Source of the DNA: Nereocystis luetkeana
Taxonomy: Eukaryota > Sar > Phaeophyceae > Laminariales > Laminariaceae
Reading direction: 5' to 3'
Assembly (NCBI GenBank): GCA_031213475.1
Contig: JARUPZ010000030.1
Location: 6,999,661-7,063,660, forward strand
DNA length: 64,000 nucleotides
The position numbers and the translations under genes are program-made. How positions within the stretch are numbered: position 1 is the first letter of the stretch; every line of letters begins with the position of its first letter. Under the pieces are notes generated by a model that worked only from the letters and a program-made list of their open reading frames with translations, was not told the DNA's origin and searched no databases. Below are positions 1-11,735 of this stretch, piece after piece.

Positions 1-1729
1 AGATCACTTACAGGTACTAATCCCGCGCAGAGTTTGTGTCTCGCCACTTTACTCAGCGCGGGGGAAACTACCGGACGGGACCTCCTGCCCGGCGCAGGAG
101 GCCCCATCCAATCTAATACTTACATTAAATGATCCACGGTAGAGAAACAGAATACTACAGGTTTCTCCTTGGGAAACCACGGAAGAAAAGCACGCGCTGC
201 CCGCGTGCACACCTGATTATGAACGCGACCTTGTCCCGAGCAAGAGGATGGGTCTGACGCTCATTCCAAAGGGGAGTTTCATATAGCTGTCGGTTTTATC
301 TCTTGGTGGCGCACTTGCACATGCACCGGAGTGAAAATCGGTTTGCCGATTTCGGTTTGACGTTGTTAGCCGACAAGGTCGAACGTTCACGTACCTCCCA
401 GTAATCTAAAAGGAAATTGTTGTAACGGCAGCAGTAGCAGTATCGCAGCAGCAATATGCGTTTTACGGTAATTATATGCAACGGTCTCCGAAGGGGCGAC
501 CCTTCACGTGCCCACGTGCCATATTCGTGCTACGGTGCCGTAACCTGTCGTACTGTATCTACTGTACAAAGTGGGCGACCAGGTTTTTCTTCTCTTCGTC
601 GGATGTAGAAATCATGGGGAGATTTTGCTGCAAGATGTGAGACCTGTTTGAAAAGTATTTCAATCAAGTGCTTGTTACTGCCAATGCTGCGAAGGCGGAC
701 CGTGAGTGACTTTATGAACGTCTTTTCTGCATGCGCGATTTTCAAGCAGGCTCCACGAAAAAAACAATCTGCGATGGTGCGGAACTTCATGCCATCATGA
801 GACCCAGAACCGGAGAAAACTCTGGAGCGCAGCCAAGAGCATGCAAAATCGCAGGTATCGTGCTACCCCCACCCCCTCCCCTTCACATCAGACGAACACA
901 GTGAGAACATAATGTAGACTTACAAACTACGCACCTCGTAAAATGCGCGGTCGAACTACCACTCACGGCATACAAAGATGAGTTTCGAGAAAAACCTCCT
1001 TGTCACACGTGATCATTGATTCTTCTATACAGAGGCGGGCCGCGTATAGATAGAGAGGGCCTCATCAAGTCAACCATAATACTTCTTACGCTGCCGGCTT
1101 GGTTAACGTGTGTATCCTGTTCCACGGATGCCCGCTCGGTATTATCCCCATTGCGTATTTTATACTCTACCGGTACGAGAAGCATGTGTCCTCGCAGGGG
1201 CCACTACTGTGGCGCACTCGATGTTCGTGTTACATGTCCAGCGTCCGTATGCCCTCATCGGAACCTCCGGATACTTCGCGCATTCATCGGTCTCGCGGTT
1301 GACGCTTGGCGTTGCCTTGCTACGTTAAATTGTGACAAGAAGAAAAACAAAAAATAGTAAACGAACCACACAATTACGAGCGGTGGGGGCAATCCGCACT
1401 GAAGCTCATGCTTCGTCTACTCTTTCCACAAACCCCACGTACCGTGCTTAGCTCGGCTTGGAACTTTCGTTGCTGTCGACGGACAACTACAAAACGGGCC
1501 ATCTCTCGTTCAGAAAAAGAAATCCCGGTATGCCTTTTTCTTCTTAACATCGATGTCTGACTATCGGCCGACGTGTGGCTACTTGTTCCCCTAGCCTTAT
1601 CACCCCTGCCAAGATAGGGGTAGCACCCGTATTTTCTGAGGTTCCCCCCTTGACAATATCAGTACACCTCCCAGCCTCCACCTTAGAGACCCCTATTACC
1701 GGTTCAGACTCTGGCCGCACTGATTCTCC
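1..1729. other. No recognisable gene
   Basis: I see no ORF with a recognisable domain on either strand. The longest open frames (about 110 codons on the plus strand near 1.0-1.36 kb) have no motif and overlap other frames. The stretch after 1575 is open on the plus strand only as the complement of the sulfotransferase-like exon that begins at 1730. No RNA gene was recognised. Confidence 0.5.
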
Positions 1730-2310
1730 TTACGCTGGATCTACTCCTAGCTTTGCCAGGAACACTGGGGGCAGCCACTGGCGGAGAATACCCTCGGCGA
1801 ACTTGAACGTTTCGGAGCTGACCTCATCCTCGAACTTCCTTACACTCCTGTCAGTCTTGGCCTCTTCTCCCGGGTGGTCGTCGATGTGTTTGGGCGTGAA
1901 GCGGAGTTTGTTGGCAGCTGCAGCTTTAGCGGCCTCGTTGACAATCTGATACGGAAGCTGCAGTCCCACTGAGTTCAAAAAGTGATAGTACCATTCCAAG
2001 GGATCAGCCATGGCGTCCTTATACCAGACTACCATCGACCGGTGGGGGAAAAAACCAGAAAACAGGATATGGCGAACGGCCATATACTCGCAAATTATTG
2101 GCAACTCCCTGGCCACAAAGTCGTCCAGGTCTCCGACCTCCTTATGAGAGTGAACCTTTATGTGAAAGTACGTGCTCACGACGACTTGTCTCGGATCTCT
2201 AAAGACAACAAGCTGGAGCCAGTCGTCGGTGACGTCGCAGTTTGCTTGTTGCATGCATCGCCATACGTCGTCGTTATTTTTGGGTTTCGCACCACTCGCG
2301 AACGTGCAGG
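1730..2310 (-). CDS. Sulfotransferase-like protein, C-terminal exon
   Basis: This exon encodes about 192 residues that read as the C-terminal two thirds of a PAPS-dependent sulfotransferase. Such enzymes transfer sulfate to carbohydrate or other hydroxyl acceptors, usually in the Golgi or secretory path. The 3'-phosphate-binding motif is visible as VVFRDPRQVVVSTYFH, followed by FPHRSMVVWYKDAMADP and HFLNSVGL, the usual acidic/aromatic block before the last helices. The C-terminus (EDEVSSETF, then RQWLPPVFLAKLGV) also fits. The exon start is inferred from an acceptor, atatcag, just upstream on the minus strand. The open frame continues further upstream, but those residues look like translated intron. 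The exon ends at a TAA, after which the frame stays open for about 58 more codons without recognisable similarity. The P-loop exon is proposed to lie at 7632-7908. Family assignment is confident; the gene model is less so. Confidence 0.72.
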
Positions 2311-5300
2311 CTGATATTTGGCGTCGATGATCAGTTACAGTGGGTGCCAACTCAATAGCTCTATTGTGACTGAAGGCGCAACTAGTCGCGTTTACTGGAA
2401 GGGCATGCTTGCCGTCCTGAGACAGGGTGATCGAAATCCTGATGAGCAGCACATTAAAACGAAACACACAAGGACACAGGGGAATCGTTCAAGGAAGAAG
2501 CTTAGCACATCTCATTTTTCGGTACTACTATTCGTTACGATACGGCCAGCTAAGTGGTGTAAGGGGGAAGCGCCGCACGTTACTATCCGAATGGGGGCAT
2601 ATTTGTTTGCTATACTTCTCCCGTATAATTCTCACCCCATCCAGCGAATTTGCAAACAACAATATTGGCGACAACGGGGAGGATTCAGACGTCGAGCGAT
2701 GTGATTTTGAAACGTCCCAAACGGGAACTATTTCGACGAATGGTGCTAAGATAGGGGGGGTACCCCCAATTCAATCATCTCGTTAGCGCCACCATGGTGA
2801 GTGGCTTGACACCTCACGCAAAAAGTGAATTATATACAAAATATTACCGCACAGTGATAAACAACCCCATGGCGGTGCGTATTTCTGTCGTCCAAATCAG
2901 CTTCAAAACTTAAAAATGCAGAGAATAATGCGTCGCTCGGCCGAGTATCTCTATTTGGCGGAATATAGAGAGCTTAAAATCGACTGCTCCACAGCAGAAT
3001 CAGTCCAAAGACACTTTTTTCGTTGTGCGTGCCGCCTCTCAGTTTTCGTAGAATCGATTTGTACACTCGTCCAAGGCGGGTGTGCTATCTTACGCGTTAT
3101 ACGATACGTTCAAGGGAAATGCAGGGCTTGAATATTGGCCGAGGATATCGTTACAGGTCGGGTATGATGGGCAAGACAATGCCATGTTGCGTGCGTATGT
3201 AAAAGGTATACATCAACAATGGTGTGCTCGAAAACGATGGCGTTGCTGGGGTAGCCGAAAAATCATTTCCACGTGGCATGACAAATCCTAAGGTTCATCC
3301 GGTTGTGTTCATGGTCCCAGACAGTGGAACTGGTGACCCAAAGCTAAAGAGGTTCATATTTAATGTAGGCTATGGTTGCCGCGCTGTCGGTTTTCCGTGG
3401 GGATACGGCTTCTAACAGTGTTTTGTACGTCGCATACACAACCTTTGTCATATTGCACCCGCTCTTTACCTGTGTCAACCGATATCCCAGGTCTAATAAC
3501 TGGCGTTCGACCCCCCTCTCGCCACTCTGTTCGCCTTCACGTTTTTTGCGAGCAGAGTCACAGCATTTGTCCAACCCAATATTACCTGTCGTCGAAATGT
3601 GCGTGCACATCCTTTTGAACGCATTCCGTCGTTCACAATTGCACAATATGTTGTGCCTCTCGTGGAGGCTCGAAACTGGCAGTATTGATACGTGAAAGTG
3701 GCGAGATCCACCGACTAGACACCGGAGGTGCAAATGTCTGTTAAGAGAGCATATAAGTACTAAATAAGCAATTATGTTTATAGGTACCGCTTCGGAACTA
3801 GCTGTCTTTTGCAATGTAGAAAAATACGTGTGCTGTGAGATCGACGATTTCGTCAAAACTCATCTTTGTATGAGCTGCGTGTAAGGCTATGTGTCGAACA
3901 ATATGTACGGATGCGCGGAAATACGACGTGTTTACCAGCGTGGAGCTAAATATCAACGGGTTCTGTTCCCAACGAGACCCAAGCTCTTCCTTCAACCACC
4001 GGGTGAAAGCTGAAAGCTGCCGACGGCAGCTGGGGTGTGTGCCTCGAACTTGCCCTAAACCATTCACGGATATGGAGTGGACGCGATATTTTGAATCGCG
4101 ATCAAATATTTCTTCACATCGGACCGATCACAACCTGGTTTTATGTACAGTATGTCTAATTATCTCTCTTAATCATCTAGATCCATATTTTTACTGGTGT
4201 GGCATGCTTGGCAAGGGGTGTTTCATACAACCCCTTCCCTACAAACTGTTTTCGCGCAGGCCCGTGTGGTATCGACGCGACCAAGCACATAGGATCCAGA
4301 TCTTGCAGGTTGTACCCACCAGAGATGTACGCTACAAGGTTCAGCCCCGAACTATGTAGAACATGAAATGGAGATCACAAGACCTGGTCTGTCCGATGTG
4401 TGAATATGTCGTTATTTTTCCCGATCGTTCGCGCGCGTATCGCCCGACGAAAGCACCACAGTCTCGCGTAGCGTGGGGTACCTTGGCACAAGTTGACTCG
4501 GTTGCGTACCTTTCAATAGTTCCGCATGAACACCTTGCCTCGCTGGCGCCTAGTGCGGGCTCGAAGACCAATCGTCGGTTGATAGGCCGAGCCGGCAGAT
4601 TCCCATCAGATACGGCCCCACGCTTCACTTCGAACACACAACTTTCCTGTCCTGTTGACAAAAGTCGAGAGTAGGCACATGAAAACAAAAACAAAACTAT
4701 TGGACATTTTGAACCCATGCTATCATTGAAATTATCGAAGGGATCAACCCGATCAATCCACAGGGAAGCAACATCAATTTCCTTTGCTTGTCTGGTCGTG
4801 GCACGTACGTTTCAGTCCGGGGTGCTTCGTGTGGTGAGAAGCAACACACGTCTAATTTCTTCGGGGCCCGTGCCACGATAGACGTACCTGGTAGCATTTT
4901 TACGTTAAAGCAATTCTGACTAGTCTCGATACCAAACTGAGGAGCTACCCGACATCGTTAGAAGCCCATTAATATCCTTCAAGACCATCCGTTGTATGCA
5001 TAGGCCATGCCATTGCTCACAGTTAGGAGGGGATGGGGAGCTTCTAAAACGAGGAGTCTCATAAACTATTGGGTGGCACCCGCACCGTGGCATGCGTCTC
5101 GGTGATTGGTTCCCGTTTTTAGCTCCAAAACCGCGAATAAACCCCTCAGTCACGATATTTTAGAGGGAGTGAGTTGGGGTCGAACACCTTGGCACTGAGG
5201 GGGATCCCCGACCGAGAAACTTTCCAATATACTTGCAGTACTCGTCGGGAAAATATATACTGCCGTAAAAAAGGGTGTCTGTGGAATGCCTACCAACAGT

Positions 5301-7631
5301 GAATGGGACCGTTCGTCGGGTTTCGTGTATGCATGGTTTCAAACTCGGTGGACGAGGTGATGGTTGGAGCCTCTCATGTGAGTGTCAGGAAAATGGTAGA
5401 TAGGGGCAAGGACATCAAGTGAAGTAGATCCATGTCAAGCCGAAAGTGGGTACAGAAATGAGTTATATTCGGCGCAAAAGTGGGTTTCGTCTTATGGGTT
5501 CTCTTGGTGTTCTTACTTGGTCTGCGAACGACATTGAAGTTCAATTATAAAGCATAGGATCGTAAACGCACTTTTACTACTATACTAGCCGATACACCTC
5601 TTCTTCCGTAGCGCGGCTTTCCGGCAGAGCTGCACCATGTCCCGGCGACACTCTTGTATGATCTAGAGTTGGGTACGCTATATAGACGCTCATCTTCCGG
5701 GAAAACAATACTTAGCTCCTTACTGTAGGAGCCTCACTCATCAACCAATCTTGATAGCAAGTATACCAAGCCCGGTACAAGACAGCATGGACTAGGAACA
5801 TTGAAAGAAAAAATCGGACCCAAGTGTATGTTGGGTAGCTGACCAGTCGATAAGTCTCATTGACGAGAAATCGTTGGGGTCAAACATGACACCTCTACGG
5901 TAGCTCGTCTCTACACTTGTGAAATGATCAACAACGCCCTGCGAGTACGCCCTGCGAGTACAACATGACAGTTGTACTGTTACGGTAAGGCAACACCTCC
6001 CGACACGCCCAGCATGATCTGCGTAGAATACATATTTCGTGTAAACAAATACGCTGAACACGGTAGAGTTTATTTACGGTGTGTGCTGAATACCCCCAAC
6101 GCACTTGACGCCGTCAAGGACGCCCCTAATAGTTTACGTTTGTGGCACACGAGTACTGACCCTAAGCCCTCGACGACACTACGTGATTTAGTATCTGAAC
6201 GTGTGACGTGGTAGAACCTCCTCACGCACCCAGAATCTAGATGTGTTTCTGGACACGATAATTTTTCGCTCCTGCATTTGTTGAATCTCCGCAATAGAAA
6301 CGGCCCTATCGAGGGCGCTGCAAATTCCTTAACTTCGTGCACGCGGAGGCTGATGTATTCAATGGCCCGAAAAAAACATTCGCGCGATTGATACACATAC
6401 GTCTGTTGCGTTCGTTGGATGGGGGGTACACCATTCATGCTTTACTTCATAATATTGTCCTACTCTGTTCTCGGGTAGTTTTCCTTGGACGAATTCAACT
6501 GGGGGTAACCCTCTTTGACGAAAATTACTTCTCATTGAAGGGATCCTGAGCCGATAACGTACACTCTATCGTTGGCACAACATTCTGCGTTGTGTACCTA
6601 TCGTAGGCCATAGGGTTTGGCCACCGAATTTCTCACTTTCATGGTTTGGGTGACGTATAGTAAGCTCCTCGATTGAGAAGCCTCACCACACCAACGTGCT
6701 AACCATACAGAAGCATGCGTCGGCGCAGTTGCTAAACTTTTGTCTGGACTAGAGACTTACTTCATCCGAGCTATCACTTTCTTCAACGGCAGACCTTGGT
6801 AATACACATGATTGCACAGAGCGATAAAACTACGCGGCGTGCATTTGAGCCCACGTATTGATGGCTGATGTAGAGTTGCTCAATTGCCAAAATACCCAAA
6901 CTTGTTGCAGCCTCAACTGAGTTCATCGCGGTTTACGGCGTATCAGTTTACACAATGAAGCAATGGGCGTTTCCGCCAGATACGGCTGAATGTGTGTTTT
7001 CGATTTAGCCGGATGTGTAGTAAACTACAGCAGTCGTCGGGTCAAGAGCGTGCTGAAGTCGAGGTGCTCCTTTTACCGCCTGATTTCAATCGTACCGACC
7101 AAGAATACGCATATTATCGATTGCCTTCTAATACATATAATATATATACGCACTCTTCTTATAATAGTAGTTGGTTGTATCGATAATCTGCATGACGACA
7201 TGGCACGGCATATTGTATGTGTAGAGTGAGTATGTTAATACTCGAACAACCGAGAGAATTGTAGTTGAATGGGCCCACTGATACCGACGGTGTGCTTTTC
7301 GACGCATCTACGTTTGGGCCGGTCAGGCTTTTATTGTTTAGGGGAATCTAGGAAAACGTAGCAGCGGCAGATAGTCGTTGTCAAAACAAATGTAAAGGAG
7401 TAGAGTACTTGCGCGTGCCTGTTTCAGCCATGTGACTGAATTATCATCCGTGCAGCTCGGCGCGTTGGTCTCCATTTAGATGATCGCTTGGGGAAGAATA
7501 GCCATCGTCAAACGACGAAAGGAAAGTCACACCCCGATCACCTGACAACAAACAGCTAACATCAGGCAATCTACAGCAGGAGTACCACAGGCAAGCAACA
7601 ATAAGCTGACCACTCAGACACGTTGCCTCAC
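2311..7631 (-). other. Possible 5.3 kb intron of the sulfotransferase-like gene, or intergenic DNA
   Basis: No domain-bearing ORF, RNA gene or repeat array was recognised here on either strand. If the two sulfotransferase exons belong to one gene, this is its intron: it starts with GTGAGG and ends with ATATCAG on the minus strand, and both sites are in the same phase. Otherwise it is intergenic DNA between two gene fragments. Short ORFs here have no motif. Confidence 0.4.
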
Positions 7632-7908
7632 CATATAATTGTTGAAGGTATATGCACGTCCGGTCCAATGCCCCCGTGGCCCAGTCTAACATCAAGCTCG
7701 TGCCGCTCTTGGGTTCTCCGCGTTCTTGCACCCTGACGACTTGAGCCAGCTTCCCACTTTCCGTGTTTCTCTCTAGCTTGCGAAAAAGCAGTTCACAAGG
7801 CGGACACAAGTCCTCCCTTCGCTCATGGTCCACCGACGGTATCTTAAGTTGCGACGAAGAGAACCCACCCACGGCCAGGAAGGAACAAAAAGCCAGGATC
7901 GCCTTCAT
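7632..7908 (-). CDS. Sulfotransferase-like protein, N-terminal exon with signal peptide
   Basis: Starting at the ATG at 7908 on the minus strand, the first residues form a signal-peptide-like hydrophobic stretch (MKAILAFCSFLAVGGFSSS). About 45 residues later comes GEPKSGTSLMLDWATG, the 5'-phosphosulfate (P-loop-like) motif of sulfotransferases. The exon then runs to IYLQQLY and meets a strong donor, G|GTGAGG. The frame past that donor loses family character. The donor leaves one base of a codon and the acceptor at 2310 supplies two, so joining gives an enzyme of about 285 residues with both cofactor motifs in the right order. Just upstream of the ATG is a good acceptor-like ttgtttcag, hinting at a 5' UTR intron. 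Family assignment rests on the PKSGTS motif and is fairly confident. Confidence 0.65.
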
Positions 7909-10267
7909 TATCTGAAACAAGAAATATGCAGCCCTCGTAATCGGGGCTGCTAGAGCTTCTTCAGTTTTCGGTGATAGATTCCTGAAAGGTGGGTCGAATG
8001 ACAAGGATGAAGGGCCGGCAAGATTGGTATTATTATCGTCATACAAATATTATGCCAATCTCGTCAGACTCTATTGTAACACCCTCAGTAGTTTATGCCA
8101 GTCGGTCTCGGCCTTTTAGACTCTGCTATAGGGTTCGCTTCCCTTGCACCCCTCTTGGCCCGGTCTTTGTCCTGAATATGCTCCCTCTGTTTCATATGTA
8201 TCCTCAACAACGTGCGTCCCACACATGCATCCGATTATTTACTACCGCTCCACATACACGAGATTCTATACTTCCAATCGTCAATGTTATGTGATTGCTG
8301 ACGATGCCGAGGAGGTGCGGAAATATTTGGGCCTTTCTGTGTTTCAGCGGGGTGCAGTCAGAGATAAGCGCCGTCCGACCGAACATTCGGCCCAACAAAA
8401 AACTGAAAATACCCCAACATATTTGTTTCGTAGTGGAATAGTTCAACACGTCATGAAACGGAAACAAAGCAGACATCGGCGTTGCTTCGGTAGCTCTGAG
8501 CAACACAAACACAGAAGATGTTTCGCGCGGAGTGATTACTTGTATTCATTATACACACCCCGATACTGGCCCAAGTTAGTTGTACTTTTGATCATACGAA
8601 GGCGTGACTTTATAAATACCTCTTTTTCTGCTTCGAAGAGGCTCCGAAGTGTATTGATCTCGTTGGGAATAGTTAGTTGGGGGTGGAGAGTTGAGGTACA
8701 CATCCCTTGGGCAGCTGCAAGAGGGAAGACGACATGATCCCTCGACCTTGTTTGAGTTTACGACGCTCCCCGGTGAGGCGAGCCGGCATCGTTGCGGGGC
8801 TGCCATTCCTTGCCGACGATATTCACGACCCAAATAGATAAGAAAGCAATCCCCCAAGTCAATCGAGCTTTTGTCAAGGCGGTCGAGGGTCGCGCAAGGC
8901 TGGGATTCCCGAAAGCCCAGCGCGATTTCCTGACTCGGAGATCCCCTATAGCGCTACAATGCACAACGCCCTACAATGACTGCTTGGCGCCCAAGCAGCT
9001 GTATGTAGCTGTCTGCGTTAACTGCAACGTTGTGTCGTCGAGTGAGCTCCCCGCATAAAACCTGGAATATATATGCCTACACAAACATCAACAGGAATCA
9101 TGGATAAGAAGCAAACTTGATTTATCACGGTTACCAAAGTACAGTAAAGCACTGAGGTAACAGACAAAACGAAATCTAGCCAAAGCTTCAAAGTAGTTTA
9201 TTCAATCACCCTGGAATATGCTGAAGGTTTGGTTAGGCGCACTTCCAGAAACGAGGTCAGGCCGAGAACATTTACGTTTCGTACTACTGGTAGATTTCAT
9301 GTTATGTACTGTGTTACAAGGGGGCTACTCCGGCGCCCCGGACGGTCGCCGGCGGCCGGCCGCGCTATGTCTAAAATTCTACTCTAGCAGCAACGTGTTG
9401 TTGTGCAGAATTAAGTGAATCTCGTAACTTCTAGAGTTGAGAGTGTTCTACACACTAGCCACGGAGTGCCTGCTGCTCCGGAAGTGGCAGTACCCGTACA
9501 TGCCATACACGTACGAATCTTGGGGTCGCACTCACCAAACATACGGTAATATCACAGTATCCGACAAACTCATGCTACAGTGTATACTTCGTATACGAAG
9601 TATTCATAAATATGATGCCGCTCAAAGACTGACTGTTGTGCCGATACTCGTCAATATCGTTGGTCCCGCACGGCATCCTACCCGCATGTTACTACCACAC
9701 AGGTACTGTTGCATCCAGCATTAATTAGAGGTCTGACCGCGACTGCTACAGTAGCTTCGATGAAGCACAACCGGCAACAACAAAAACAACAACAGCAGAT
9801 ATACATACAAGGGGGCGCCCGTTGCTGGCTCTGCGCAATCCCGTAATGGCTGAACGCGTATCGGTATGCAACTCGAGGTTGTTAGTGCGAAAGTACTGCC
9901 CAGGGGTGCACAATAAAAATCGTATTTGAGTTTGTTGAAAGAAAACGCTGGAAACACAGGAAAAACGACCATCGCCATCCTCCATCATGATTCAGGCATA
10001 ACAACATACCAAATCGTTTGTACTCCATCAATCAGCACTTTTTTCTTCAAGTGTCACGTGCGAGACGCTCGGTGTCCGTACTGTATATTTCGTGTGCAGA
10101 TAGCCACAAAACATATAGTTGAGCAACACTTGATGAAGCTAATCGATAGTACGAGGCGTCGGCGATTTAGGTTGGTGCAGAAAACTTAGCAGCAGCAAGA
10201 ATCAGCAGCATAGCGTACAGGTACGTATTGTACGAAAAGAGGCATGCACATTCTTGTCCTTTTCGCG
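7909..10267. other. No recognisable gene; one perfect 20 bp palindrome
   Basis: ORFs up to about 200 codons are present but have no domain or composition typical of protein. The only structured feature I see is a perfect 20 bp palindrome at 9584-9603, listed separately. Confidence 0.45.
9584..9603. repeat. Perfect 20 bp palindrome
   Basis: The bases ATACTTCGTA are followed directly by their reverse complement. The half-site shares TACTTCGTATA-like bases with recombinase sites such as loxP, but there is no spacer and no nearby recombinase, so no function is assigned. Confidence 0.6.
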
Positions 10268-10622
10268 ACATGCCGTGGTATGCCGTGCCCCCACCAGCGG
10301 CAACACCTTCCACGACATATCACGGAACCTTCTACGGCATAGCACGAAATATTCCACGGACCTCCACGGTATACCATGGAACCCTACCCCTAACCCCAAC
10401 CTTGGTGCCGTGGACATTGGGGTGCAGTAGGGGTTGCCATCATATATATGCCGCGAGGTTGCCATGGAATGCCGTGGCGGTTGCCGCAGGAGTTGCCATG
10501 GTACCACCCATGGCATGTCACGGGACCCCCCACGGCGACATGGAACCCTATGTCACGCCATCGGATGCCGTGGGGAGGCCATGGTATTCCATGGGTAGTA
10601 CCATGGCCATGCCACGAAACAA
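10268..10622. repeat. CCATGG / TGCCGTGG-rich repeat module, copy 1
   Basis: This stretch is packed with short words CCATGG, CATGGTAT, GCCGTGG and their complements, so both strands look alike and stay open in several frames. Its last part (about 10,511-10,622) is clearly related to 17,341-17,462: both carry a GGATGCCGTGGGGA core, then CCATGGTAT and a CATGGGT-GTACCATG palindrome, and both end near an AAxCAA motif. It looks like a dispersed low-complexity repeat, not a protein gene. Confidence 0.6.
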
Positions 10623-11337
10623 TCAATTAATTTGTGTATAAACCTGCTTGAGGGTCAGCAACGACACATACATGTTGCTGGGTGCGCGTAATGCCCACAC
10701 ACATGAATATATGTACTCGTTCATAACTTCTTTGTCTTTTTTTTTGTTGGCAGTTATGTAAGAAGACATACACCTGCACGACACAACCAAACCTCCACGA
10801 TGCATGTGACACTGCTGTCCGCCAGTGCTGTGAGTACCAAATTGTTTCGGTAGACAACGTTTGCACCTCCGCCACCATACCGCCTGTGCCGCGGCGTAGG
10901 CTTATCCGATTCGGTCGACACCAAAGACCCCATCGTCTCTGCCTTACGCAGTCGGGTCGCTGGGCACGCACAGCAGCCGAAGAGGCTCGCGAAAACTCGT
11001 TTCGTGATCATATTATATAGCCTACGAAGCTCAACAGTTGTGCGCAAACTCGTGCTTTCACACGTAAAATAGACCGACTTGGAATTTGGACACCCATTTT
11101 TGGAACGCTCCACCCTCAACGCATAAGCAACGGCGGGGCATGAATCCCGCCACTCCAGCCCATAATCCCCACACTCTTGCCGTCACGAGCTGGCAGGCCG
11201 CGGAGGATGCGGCCTATCCCGTTTCGGCCAGAGGATTAGAGGTCCAATCCTGCTGCTTTGGATCGAAAACATCATATATATTTGTACCGTCACGAGCGAG
11301 CCTAAATGTCGGTTGACGGCAAATTTGTCCCTTGACG
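10623..11337. other. No recognisable gene
   Basis: No domain-bearing ORF, RNA gene or repeat is evident. Minus-strand ORFs of 114-121 codons overlap one another in different frames and have no motif. Confidence 0.4.
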
Positions 11338-11735
11338 GGCAGTCGTCAAGGACATTCCAATGCTCAAAAATATAAAAATTCAGAAGAACGCTTGACGGGC
11401 CACCGGTGGGCCCAGCAGGGCAGAGGTAGGCCGTCAACCAACATATATGGCCACGAAACTGTGATAGGTAAAATATGACCCACTCAACTAGTCCAGCTCA
11501 AAGCTGACGTTCAAAAAGCAAAAAAATAAGCGAGAAACGAGCACAACACACCCGGCCACAACTGTCTAGGACATCCCAATGGTGAGAACTATTATATTTT
11601 AGGAGAGGGTTTGACGGGCCAAAAATATAGGCCAAACGGGGCAAAGGTAGGCCGTCAAACAAATCCTTCGACCACGAGACTGCTATGTATCAAGCATTGA
11701 CCACTCACCTTGTCGAACTCACATCTGACATACAT
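11338..11735. repeat. Two diverged direct repeats, period about 228 bp
   Basis: Copy 1 begins near 11,338 and copy 2 near 11,565. Shared blocks in the same order are: an AGGACAT(T/C)CCAATG word, a TTGACGGGCC word, GGGGCAAAGGTAGGCCGTCAA or a close variant, a CCACGA block and a GACCCACTCA/GACCACTCA block. The copies are clearly diverged. No coding potential was recognised. Confidence 0.6.

Noticed and set aside
1575-1949. 124-codon plus-strand ORF
   Set aside because: Antisense to the sulfotransferase-like exon and its downstream region; no motif.
2437-2463. Hammerhead-ribozyme-like core (CTGATGAG ... CGAAAC)
   Set aside because: The two core words are present, but the bases between them cannot form stem II and I see no matching stems I and III.
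9584-9603. loxP-like recombination site
   Set aside because: Only part of a half-site matches, there is no 8 bp spacer and no recombinase nearby; kept only as a palindrome.
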